This document shows, one piece after another, positions 52,758 to 60,912 of a stretch of 60,912 nucleotides of DNA (position 1 is its first letter; the number at the start of each line of letters is the position of its first letter). A program made the position numbers and the translations under genes. Source of the stretch: Hofstenia miamia. Lineage: Eukaryota > Xenacoelomorpha > Acoela. Location of the stretch: contig SCFE01000032.1 of assembly GCA_004352715.1 (NCBI GenBank), positions 188,153-249,064 on the forward strand. Reading direction: 5' to 3'. The notes beneath the pieces are model-generated. The model was not told where the DNA came from. It made no database searches and was given only the letters and a program-made list of their open reading frames with translations.

Positions 52758-53495
52758 CCCTATTCCAGTTGGGGGGGGGCAATTTTGCCCCCCCCCCCTG
52801 TCGGAGTTTCTTATAACTCAGTGAACAAAATTTATCTATTACCAATCCCTGAAAATTTTTCAAAAGGACCTGTACTTTTTCCTCTGTAAGCATTTTCCGG
52901 AGGTCTATTGGCAAAATTTCGGTAAAAAACGGTAAAATACCTAGTTTTTTGAGGCAATAGCACAATATGTTTGTCTCTATAAGCTTTGAGACGTAGGTTT
53001 TCCAATGTATTATGTCTAAGGTAACACAAATCAATGAAAAAAACTTTCCTTTTTGTTTTTGTATCAATTTGTGGTTCCAAAAATGAAAAATGTGGAAAAA
53101 AGTCTATTTTACGAACCGCGATGACGTCATATTTTCAATTTTCGCAATAAATAATGCTCAAAATCTGTTCAAATTTTAACCAAATGATGTTTGGAAACTA
53201 ATTACGTTATAGGTATCCAATATACATCAAAAAATATGTATAAGATGCTTTTTATGCAATTTTTGTTGCAAAGATGCTAAAATCGGAGAAAATCAGCTAT
53301 GTTGACATAAAATGACGACGTCATCATATGACCACGTGACCAAAAACGATGGTACCTTTTTTTCTTGATGGTAACATGTCATACTACAACCCTACAAAGT
53401 TTTATCGAATTTCGTTAATGAGCATTCTAGACAGGGGGGCAAATTTGCCCCCCCTAACTGCTTAACGTACATAAAAAAGCCCAACTGGAATAGGG
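52758..53495. mobile_element. TTAA-flanked MITE (piggyBac- or Kolobok-type), 738 bp
   Basis: The ends CCCTATTCCAGTTGGG and CCCAACTGGAATAGGG are exact complements, each next to TTAA (52754-52757 and 53496-53499). TTAA is the target duplication of piggyBac and Kolobok elements, and CCCT... suits piggyBac. Next to each end is a hairpin of G and C runs (gggggggggcaattttgccccccccc; ggggggcaaatttgcccccc). Inside are TGACGTCA-like words. A 113-codon frame crosses the left end and is not a gene. No transposase, so it is non-autonomous. Confidence 0.85.
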
Positions 53496-53499
53496 TTAA

Positions 53500-56390
53500 T
53501 CCCCACCTGTACCCGAAGCGTTTTACCCGCAACTGCCCGTACCCGAGAAAATACTTTTTGTGCTACAATTAAACAGCATTTTGAACAAAATACGCGCTCA
53601 TTATATACTAATTTTTTAAGCAATTTATTTATAATTTGTGTTTAAAAAAAATCTTTTTTAGCCCATTGCATCCATTAAGATACATTCTAATTTGTACAAA
53701 AAATTTTTTCCAAGCCTATTAAGAAATTTGGAAACACTCTTATATTTACACATCTATGGATAAGTGGTCTGAGGATTTTCCATTCATGGTAGAAATTTGT
53801 TAAAAGTATTATTACTGTGTTTGAAGTACATAAAAAGTTTACATCACTTTTACAGGTATATACCATTTATATCATAGGCCTACTGTTCCTCTATAAAATA
53901 CGTATATGATAAATATTATATTCCTTTAGGGTTACCACACTATCTTACCATCAAATATTAGCATAGTTGAACATTGATACCATTAAAACTTAAGAAACTA
54001 ATTGGTTCTCCATGATAAGGGAATTTCATTAGCCCTGTTACAAGACATAGATTCTAACGTTTACTAATTTTTACTATTGTTCCCCCATTATTGCATTAAT
54101 TTTACTGTAATTAAAGTCTTAGGCGCATATAAATATGTGTATATAATGAAGAACAGCATAACTTCAATCTTAATTTTTCACTCTAAATGCTATTTCAGTT
54201 ACCAAGCCCTCAACTGTAATTTCTCGGGACTACAGATGAATCTATCTTAGAACAACATCAATCAATGGTTTTGCAGATTGAATCAATAAGGCATTGGTAA
54301 ATGCTCTTAAATTACCATTTAATAATCCTCCTTTAGAATTGCTTTGTTTGCATAAGTGTAAAAAATCTTATAGAAATTGTACGATAACAAACGAGGTCCA
54401 AATGCTAAGGATTTGCAATTGTACGATAACAAACGAGGTCCAAATGCTAAGGAAAACACATCCATTACATTTCTTATTGCTGTGTTTTATATGAACGCAA
54501 GTAATTTTTCTAAACAAAAATAACCATTCCTGAGCGAATTCTTTATCTGTTTATTGAGATTGTGGAAACAGATACTTACTTTATAGTCTTTGACTATATT
54601 TGTAGCATAGTTGCAATTAGTATTGTTAAATTATTTAATATGCACTTTTGAATTAACATTTATAAATTAAGTGGACGTTAATTCGGGTCAACTGTTAATG
54701 AAAACTGGAGCAAGAAGCACTATGCAGTGCGGTGGCCTTACATTAATTAGCCTCGATTGTCTTTACTGGAATTGAAAACATTCAGTGTATATGCGAGATT
54801 TGCATGTATTCACTAATAAATTTGAAAATCAATATAATCTAGATTATATAAAAATTGTTGGAATTTGAACAAAATTGATATTTTATTATCAGCAGGTAAA
54901 TTCAGTCGAATTTTAGAATTTACATGTATGTTATTTTTCTAAAAATGACTTGAGTCTAAATTTTGAAACTTTGATTAGTAATTGACAAAATTTATTTATA
55001 TCAACATCAGCAAAACTACCAATCCACACATTATATGTTATGAACTTAATGCAAAAGTTGAACTGTGACATAAACTTTGTTTCGATCACGACATGTCTCA
55101 TTCTCAAAAAATAATATTTTCAAATCTTTTCATTATTGAACAATTTAATTTCAATTAATAACATAAATTGACTTAAAAATGATGGACAGAAAAAACTATA
55201 ACATGAATTATTTAATAAGAAAGTTTTCACAGTATACCTCAATACATTTCTCACATATTATATTAGCTGAGGGCATAAATTATGCATTATAACTTTAAGT
55301 GACACCTTATAAGAAATAAATAGATGTGAATTCAAAAACTGTTAATTTATTATTATTATTATGCAAGAAAATATTGAATAATATTGAATAAGAAAGATTC
55401 TAATGGTTTTATTTTTATTAAAGTGATTTACTCCAGCTTTTGTCAATTTGTTGGATTGGAAAAAGCAAACTAAAATCAGAAATTTCACATAATTAACATA
55501 TAAAAGCTCGTAATAATGACAAATGAGTTAAATTACATATCCAACGGTCAATAACTTTAGCCCAAATACATTGTGTCAATTATGCTATATCATTTTCGTA
55601 TTAGATGCAAATTTTGGAACTATCATTTTTTAAAACATATTTGCAAGCTTGCAGTGACATTTCATTTAAAGAATATGCATCATTAAAATTGATTAAATAA
55701 TTATTACTAATGTAAAATACTTCTCTACTGCATATAGAAATAGAGTATGTTCATGTTCAATAATTGGCATTAATTAGAATATCAAATATCAATATTGTCT
55801 TTCAAATAGAGAGCATGCAATAGTACTGGTAGTGTTCCTTTCCTCATAAACAATTTTGCGTTGTTCTAAGACATAGTGAGCAACATCGTAAAGAATGTTG
55901 CAAATATGAAAAAACAAACACAGATGATGTATAGATAAAAGAGTGCGGGTAAGGCATCCTGCTGATAGAAAAAATTTTATATTCATACCCACATTTACGC
56001 GAGAGCAAAATTTTCCTTGTTGCCTGAAATTCTCTGATCCTATTGTACCATCATTTAGATTGCAAAATGCAATTATATATAACGATATGATTATACACTT
56101 GAAAATTTAATTATATAGTTGTATATAATTTTATAAAAAAAATTTTAGATATCGACCCTACATCGTATATCCAGAAGAGCGATTTCAGTAATTCATATAA
56201 TGCATTCCTGAGCTGAACGGTCATAATTTCATAACCATATTTAGAAATAATCGAAATGTGTTTATTTTCACTATACATTATTATAGTAGAATTTGAAATG
56301 GTAAAAATATCCCCTTGAAAAATTTCTTTTCAAAAATTGGCAATGTAATATTATAGCTCTTAAATGTAGTACAAGAATTGAAGCATATTA
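53500..56390. other. Non-coding AT-rich stretch
   Basis: It starts with a cccgtacccgagaa-type motif cluster (53505-53550) that may be an old transposon end. It contains the 42-bp tandem duplication at 54376-54452. No supported gene. Confidence 0.5.
54376..54452. repeat. Tandem duplication, 42-bp unit
   Basis: The unit attgtacgataacaaacgag...ctaagg occurs twice back to back (54376-54417, 54418-54452) with no change in the shared part. Because 42 is a multiple of 3 it produces a repeated peptide in a 66-codon frame (54294-54494), which I do not regard as a gene. Confidence 0.85.
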
Positions 56391-56392
56391 CA

Positions 56393-56398
56393 TTTATT
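56393..56398 (-). promoter_or_regulatory. Polyadenylation signal AATAAA of the AWRSF gene
   Basis: AATAAA on the minus strand lies about 77 bases past the stop codon, a normal distance for a short 3' UTR. It supports 56475-56675 being a transcribed gene. Confidence 0.5.
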
Positions 56399-56474
56399 TC
56401 AGGAATCCGAAAATTCATTGCTTAAAAAGTAAGAATAATGAAGTTATAAAACATATTCACATAACTGCAAGTGT

Positions 56475-56675
56475 TTATTCATTGAACGATCTCCACGCTC
56501 GTTTTTGAAAAGACCTCCATGCCTTCTTTTGCATAAAACTCCTCCATGCTTTTTTAACATCCTCTTCATTATCCAATTGATTATCGTTCATTGTGGTAAA
56601 TGCTGAAGTATAAGATATTAAAAATAATGAAATGATTATGAACAATGCTGAGAAAATGAGTAGATTGCTGTTCAT
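56475..56675 (-). CDS. Secreted peptide precursor with three AWRSF repeats
   Basis: This is a 66-residue prepropeptide. Residues 1-25 form a clear signal peptide (MNSNLLIFSALFIIISLFLI, ending YTSA), so the product enters the secretory pathway. A short acidic spacer (FTTMNDNQLDNEEDV) precedes KK, then AWRSFMQ, KK, AWRSFQ, KR, AWRSFNE and stop. Dibasic sites bounding related short peptides are the hallmark of neuropeptide or hormone precursors cut by prohormone convertases. No glycine follows the repeats, so C-terminal amidation is not expected. Across the three repeats codons differ (Ala gca/gca/gcg; Arg agg/agg/aga; Ser agt/tct/tcg; Phe ttt/ttt/ttc) while residues do not, which suggests selection. 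On the minus strand, atttttatttag lies directly before the ATG, a plausible splice acceptor. I do not recognise the family; an antimicrobial or venom-like peptide is an alternative. Confidence 0.75.
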   Translation of the reverse strand: MNSNLLIFSALFIIISLFLISYTSAFTTMNDNQLDNEEDVKKAWRSFMQKKAWRSFQKRAWRSFNE

Positions 56676-56690
56676 CTAAATAAAAATACG
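56676..56690 (-). promoter_or_regulatory. Splice-acceptor-like sequence before the ATG
   Basis: The minus strand reads cgtatttttatttag immediately before ATG: a T-rich tract ending in TAG. It would fit a 5' UTR intron or a trans-splice site. No upstream exon is identified. Confidence 0.4.
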
Positions 56691-56854
56691 AAAAATACTT
56701 AACACATAAGCTATATATATATATATATATGTCAATTAAGAACAATGAACTTGAAGACATGTGCATTTACGTCAGAAATGCAACTGGGTAGGGTTAGAGT
56801 TCCTTAGTATCAGTGATTTCAATAAGAAGTAGGAACCGATGACAATTTTCTTCC

Positions 56855-57137
56855 CAGACTTGTCAACGAGCCGACATTTCCTAGCTCGGCTCGTTTAAAT
56901 TTTGTGTTAGTCCGGCTCGGCTCGCCACATAAAATCTTTGAATGAGGCTCATATTTTTTTAAAAATATTATGCTCAAAGAATTTTTTACATAGCTCTTCC
57001 TATTATTTAATAAACATTTCTTAAATATGATTATAGGAAAAGCATACTGACTGCAAAATAAGAAAACTCTCAATAATCAAATTAACAAGCAGAACTATAA
57101 ACTTGCTTTGCCTAAAATAGGCTCGTTTTGGGCTCGT
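56855..57137. mobile_element. hAT-type MITE, truncated (right copy)
   Basis: It begins CAGACTTGTCAACGAGCCGA at 56855, preceded by tttcttcc (56847-56854). Its body carries GGCTCG motifs. At 57137 it breaks off into sequence that, in the left copy, lies 361 bp further on, so its distal end and second target duplication are missing here; both are present at 1-125. No protein is encoded; the 84-codon minus-strand frame (56819-57073) is incidental. Confidence 0.75.
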
Positions 57138-57408
57138 AACCTGTTTGCATTTTTGTTGTATGCATAAATGTACAATACGTAAAATTAAACATTATACTAT
57201 TAGTAAATTATAGTGCTAATTTCATTTCGTTTAATTCCAGTTTATTACTTCCAATGCATAATCAAACAATAACTTATGTATATATAGGTTCGTATGCAAA
57301 GGAATGGAAAAGGAATTAAAAATAGATGAACAATGAATATTTGATTATACCCATGCCAATTGAAAGAAGTAATTTTTAGGTGTTATATTGTTTGTCCAAA
57401 CGTATTCT
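57086..57408. repeat. Right-hand copy of 1-52 plus 414-684
   Basis: 57086-57137 equals 1-52 and 57138-57408 equals 414-684, without visible substitutions. The left copy has 361 extra bases between the two parts. Confidence 0.9.
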
Positions 57409-57607
57409 ATATTGTTATAAAATTTGACTTTTTGATCGCGAAGATTAAATAGAACATCGCATGAAATGTTCTCATCTAATTACTTGTTTCTTTCAACAAA
57501 ATTGAGCAAAAATGTACGGGAACGTAATGCATTTTTTGTGTTCATAAATAATATATATGCATCTACTGCATGTACATAATATTTCTGACATTGCAGACGA
57601 AGTCTAA

Positions 57608-57774
57608 AGCCCATGCTACAAGAACAACTTTTGTCGCCAATTTTTGTTGGCCAACGAAAATCGTTCGTGTAGCACCCCTCTTCCACAACTAAAATCGGGA
57701 GCAATTATCAAGACTAAAGTTGTCCGTTCGGAAGTCAAAAATCGGCGACAAAAGTTGTTCGTGTAGCATGGGCT
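57608..57774. mobile_element. Harbinger-type MITE, 167 bp
   Basis: The ends are inverted repeats of about 38 bp (AGCCCATGCTACAAGAACAA... and AGCCCATGCTACACGAACAA...) with about two differences, flanked by TAA on both sides (57605-57607 and 57775-57777). A 3-bp TAA duplication is that of PIF/Harbinger elements. No coding capacity. It lies in the interval lost to the gap in the left copy. Confidence 0.85.
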
Positions 57775-57779
57775 TAATT

Positions 57780-58480
57780 GACTGCATTTATCAGAATTAC
57801 TGCGTACAAATCTACAAACAAAGAACTATTCATAAATGAAAATACAATGTTGTGTTATTGTGTGAAAGACTATACTTTTGTTATAATTTCTTGTAGTTTT
57901 TTTAGTTAAATTTCATGATTTCAGTCATTTCATATTTTAGCTAATGTGTTGAAAAACCAAATTTGAATTTGAATTATAACGATAATATATGCATTTGAAT
58001 TTGGCAAGATGGAAATTTAATCAAATGCCTTATTTTCTGTGAAAACTATTGTCTTAAGGCACAAACTTAAAGTTGTAGACTGAAGGATGTGATATTTTGA
58101 ATTTATATTTGCAAAGAGAAATATGTCATGTGATAAGTAGTCATGACCTACTAGTAGGTCATGGTAGACTGCATTTAATAATTGATTATGATAAGTATGA
58201 AATTTGCTATAATGAATATTATAATTTGTACAAAATTAATAAATCATACTATTTAGCCAAAATCGAATTGCTCTAATATGTTACTAAGAAACTTATAAAA
58301 TATATTAAGTCAGTAATTAGTAATTTCATTTAGAGCCAATGAGCGTGTAATACGGAAATTACTGCACTAACGATCTCTAAAGAAATTAGATATTCTGAAG
58401 AATGTACATCAAAGTGATGGATTAATAAGTGAATTCTGAATAACTATGACAGGTGATTTTATATATATATATATATATTT
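57780..58480. other. Non-coding AT-rich stretch with (AT)n
   Basis: No gene. It has a short palindrome catgacctactagtaggtcatg at 58143-58165 and (AT)n at 58461-58478, where the two copies of the locus diverge in length. Confidence 0.6.
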
Positions 58481-59479
58481 CAACTTCTTCAGCCACTGCA
58501 ATACGCTTAATGGAAATCTGCATTAAAGTATGTTCCCCAATAGACATGTACATGAATCACGATTTTAAAACTGCTAATAGGCTTGGAGAAAATTCTTTGT
58601 AAATGTGGAAAAACAGTTTGCCTTTTTATTTGGACATCATACGTGTAACGTTAAGTAGAAAAAGCCCACTAAATTTGTAACTTTTATACCGGATAAAGTA
58701 GCTAGTAGGAAATTTAAATTTTGTAAATATAATGAAGCAGAATATTGTGGTTACGTTAAAAATAATTTCCGGTACAATACTCTTAAAATAATTTGAAAAT
58801 ACTTTTAAAATTTTTGTTATTATTATCATGAGTTATTTACCGAATTCAATTGCATAAAATTACTATTCACCGTGATTTAAATTCTTTTGCCGACAAAAGA
58901 ATGCCACATATTGTTAATGTAATAAAATATCGCCTCTAACAGGGTCCCGAAGAATACCTGAAAAAATTTCACCACCAATAGTAAAATGATCCTACTGCTA
59001 ATGCCTATTCTTCACAAAAAACTTCAATAAATGTAAAAATTATTTGAATATAATATCTGAACTTTATTCTATATAACTTCATTCACTATCTATGATCCAT
59101 AGCTATGTTAATGAAATTAACGTTTTAAATTGTCAGCTGCAATACATTCAACTTAAGGATTCAGTAGCATGAATCATCAGGGCTCGTCTGCCCGAAAGCG
59201 TTGTACATTACGAAATTACTTGAATTGAAAAAAATGATACAGTCGCGAGTCATATAGGATCGTACACCTATGGCGCGTTTTCATAGAAAGCGTACACAAA
59301 AAAATACAAAATTCAATAGAAAAAAGTAAATGTATGAGTTAAGAAATATATTTTGTCGGATACTTTTATCACGGCTTTTAGCCTCCGTGGAATTGTGGAG
59401 CACAAATGCTTGATTGCATCCTTAGGAATGGCGTAAAATATACTCTCAAACTGTTGGTATAAATCTGATGGTATGCTGC
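58481..59479. repeat. Right-hand copy of 1293-2291
   Basis: Ungapped 999-bp match to the left contig with about three substitutions. It includes the C-terminal end of the Tc1 pseudogene. Confidence 0.93.
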
Positions 59480-60359
59480 AATCCATCAATATTCTTTCGC
59501 AATTGAATCTTGATTTCCCGCCACAAATTCTCGATCAAATTTATATTTGGTGATTGGGGTGACCAAACTGATGTGTTTATAGGTCTAGCCAAGCTCTTGT
59601 TTCGGCCGAAAGATGTACGGGGCATTATCCTGTATAAAGGTGTAGTTATTATCTGGATAGGCACTCTGTAACAAAGGAAGCAACTCATCATGAAGCATGG
59701 AACAATAATTTTGGGAATTAATGTTCCCTCTGACCAATTTGAGTATTCGTTGCCCTCCATAGGTAATCACTCCCAAAATCATAACGGAAATTTGTCTCTG
59801 TTTAGGTGGACAGACAAGATATGGAGCCTCTTTTTCGTCTTCACGTCTCCAGCAGCATATCCTAGAGTCCTTCGCAATAACAATAGAACATTAATCAGAA
59901 AAACAAAAGTTATTTCCATCTATCCAATGTAAAATTTTTACGGGCTTTCGCCCACGTTATTCGAATCTGCTTGTTATTTTCTCTAACCACCAAAGACTTC
60001 CTTATCGCTCTCCTGACATACTGCAGTTTTTTTCAGTTGCCTATATATTGTTGACTTTGATAATTTATTAGGATTTTCAGCCGATAAAGTTTTAAATAAT
60101 TGGCCTGTAGAAGCTCCAACATTTGCATTAATTATACGCTTTAGTCTGTTAGCATCGCGTATAGTAAAAGTTGAAGCCGCACTTTATACCACTGATTTTC
60201 TAAATATCCAGTGTCTTTCCATTTTTTTATTATAGACTGGTCTGTTAAATGTGATCTGCCTGTTAGATCAGGTATTTCTTTGAGAGTTTTTCCTTCCTGG
60301 TGCCAAGATATTATCATTTCTTTGACTTGGGTTGGGGTCAAAGTTTTCTTCTGACTCAT
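59313..60359 (-). pseudogene. Tc1-like transposase, frameshifted
   Basis: The minus strand starts at M (60359, MSQKKTLTPTQVKEMIISWH), an N-terminal helix-turn-helix (QEGKTLKEIPDLTGRSHLT...). A second DNA-binding part follows (NPNKLSKSTIYRQLKK). The catalytic triad is visible: D in NFCFSDECSIVI, D in FIQDNAP near 59621, and E in NLIENLWREIK near 59525, about 34 residues after the second D allowing for a frameshift, as in Tc1 (DD34E). The C-terminus has STIPRRLKAVI and ends near 59313. At least four frame changes or stops make it inactive. I could not find terminal inverted repeats. Confidence 0.85.
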
Positions 60360-60479
60360 TTTAAAGTAAACGTTATTATTAAGTGCCTGTAAATGATACA
60401 AAGGTGCAAACAACACGATACAAAACATTAATTATGGTATATCTCAAATATTTTAATACCTGCACATAATACCTATAGT

Positions 60480-60866
60480 CAGAGATGGACAAGAGCCGGG
60501 CTGGGCTGAAACGGGCCAGGCTTAAGATTGAGGAAATTAGGACAAAAATCAAGTCGAATAAAATAAATTGTAACAAGCTTGTAAATATACATTTCTAAAA
60601 TCTCAATAGAATCACCTATTCCAAGTTTGTGTAATGTTGCATTTGAAGATATATGCCACCCAAGCAATTTTCTGCTCATTCAGAAAGAGATTGTAGTCAA
60701 ATTGGACTTAGTGCTACAGCCAAAAAGTAATGTTTTGAAATAGATCAATAAATTTTGACGAGCCGAAAACGGGCAACAAAATTTCAAACACGGGTGGAAA
60801 ACGAGCTTGAAATAATAGTTGACGAGCCGGGCTGGGCCTGAAAAATTCGACCCGTGTCTATCTGTG
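60480..60866. mobile_element. hAT MITE, 387 bp, with 8-bp target duplication
   Basis: The left end CAGAGATGGACAAG and the complement of the right end CACAGATAGACACG agree at 11 of 14 positions, in the hAT CAG...TG style. Flanking 8-mers are cctatagt (60472-60479) and cctatagc (60867-60874), 7 of 8 the same. Both arms carry GAGCCGGGCTGGGC-type GC-rich motifs, relating it to the elements at 1-117 and 56855-57137. Short frames inside (60479-60679) are incidental. Confidence 0.8.
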
Positions 60867-60912
60867 CCTATAGCAGTAGTGCCACCTTATGTAATTTCGT
60901 TGATACATAACA
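60867..60912. other. End of window, no feature
   Basis: The target duplication is followed by plain AT-rich sequence to the window edge. Confidence 0.6.

Noticed and set aside
52726-53067. 113-codon minus-strand frame
   Set aside because: It runs across the end of the TTAA element and through its G-run, so it is not a host gene; no motif.
58143-58165. Perfect palindrome around ctactag
   Set aside because: Short palindromes of this size arise by chance or as recombination scars; nothing else supports a function.
59230-60440. Terminal inverted repeats for the Tc1 pseudogene
   Set aside because: I compared the flanks near 59230-59290 and 60390-60440 and found only weak, scattered agreement, so I give no element boundaries.

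Overview
The window is AT-rich animal DNA, not prokaryotic. The evidence is long non-coding stretches, (TA)n microsatellites, assembly gaps, splice-acceptor-like sequences, a secreted peptide precursor with dibasic cleavage sites, and a varied set of mostly dead eukaryotic transposons: a restriction-like-endonuclease LINE, a second LINE, an LTR element, and Tc1, pogo-like, hAT, Harbinger-type and TTAA-target DNA elements. An AT-rich invertebrate fits best. I cannot assign a species.

Layout. 1-684 and 993-2291 are two small contigs between runs of N (685-992 and exactly 1000 N at 2292-3291). They repeat, almost base for base, sequence at the far right end (57086-57408 and 58481-59479). 3292-5250 is the 3' part of an R4/NeSL-like LINE. 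5250-15770 is mostly non-coding, with (TA)n tracts and small coding relics. About 15,770-36,040 is a distinct block in which CpG is nearly absent, while both flanks have ordinary CpG. It holds an 819-bp inverted-repeat element, a 5.9-kb LTR element with a decayed gag-like region and no recognisable reverse transcriptase, a 1.1-kb fold-back element with 16-bp repeat arms, and a dead hAT transposase. A pogo-like transposon nested in the LTR element still has CpGs, so it is younger. 36.2-38.4 kb is a second, 5'-truncated LINE. 38.4-56.4 kb is largely empty apart from a fragment of an unassigned GHGKG-motif protein near 42 kb and a 738-bp TTAA-flanked element at 52.7-53.5 kb. The right end holds the one convincing host gene (56475-56675, minus strand), then a truncated hAT element, a 167-bp Harbinger-type MITE, a dead Tc1 transposase and a 387-bp hAT MITE with its 8-bp target duplication.

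Main results. (1) The small gene encodes a signal peptide followed by three copies of AWRSF separated by KK and KR. The repeated residues stay constant while their codons differ, which points to selection on the peptide. I do not recognise the family. (2) The two window ends are copies of one locus: the 8-bp target duplication of a single hAT insertion has one half at 118-125 and the other at 56847-56854. This means either a recent duplication with a period of about 57 kb or misplaced duplicate contigs. (3) The 20-kb CpG-depleted block is sharply different from its surroundings. The genes do not form a pathway; this is a transposon graveyard with one small peptide gene.
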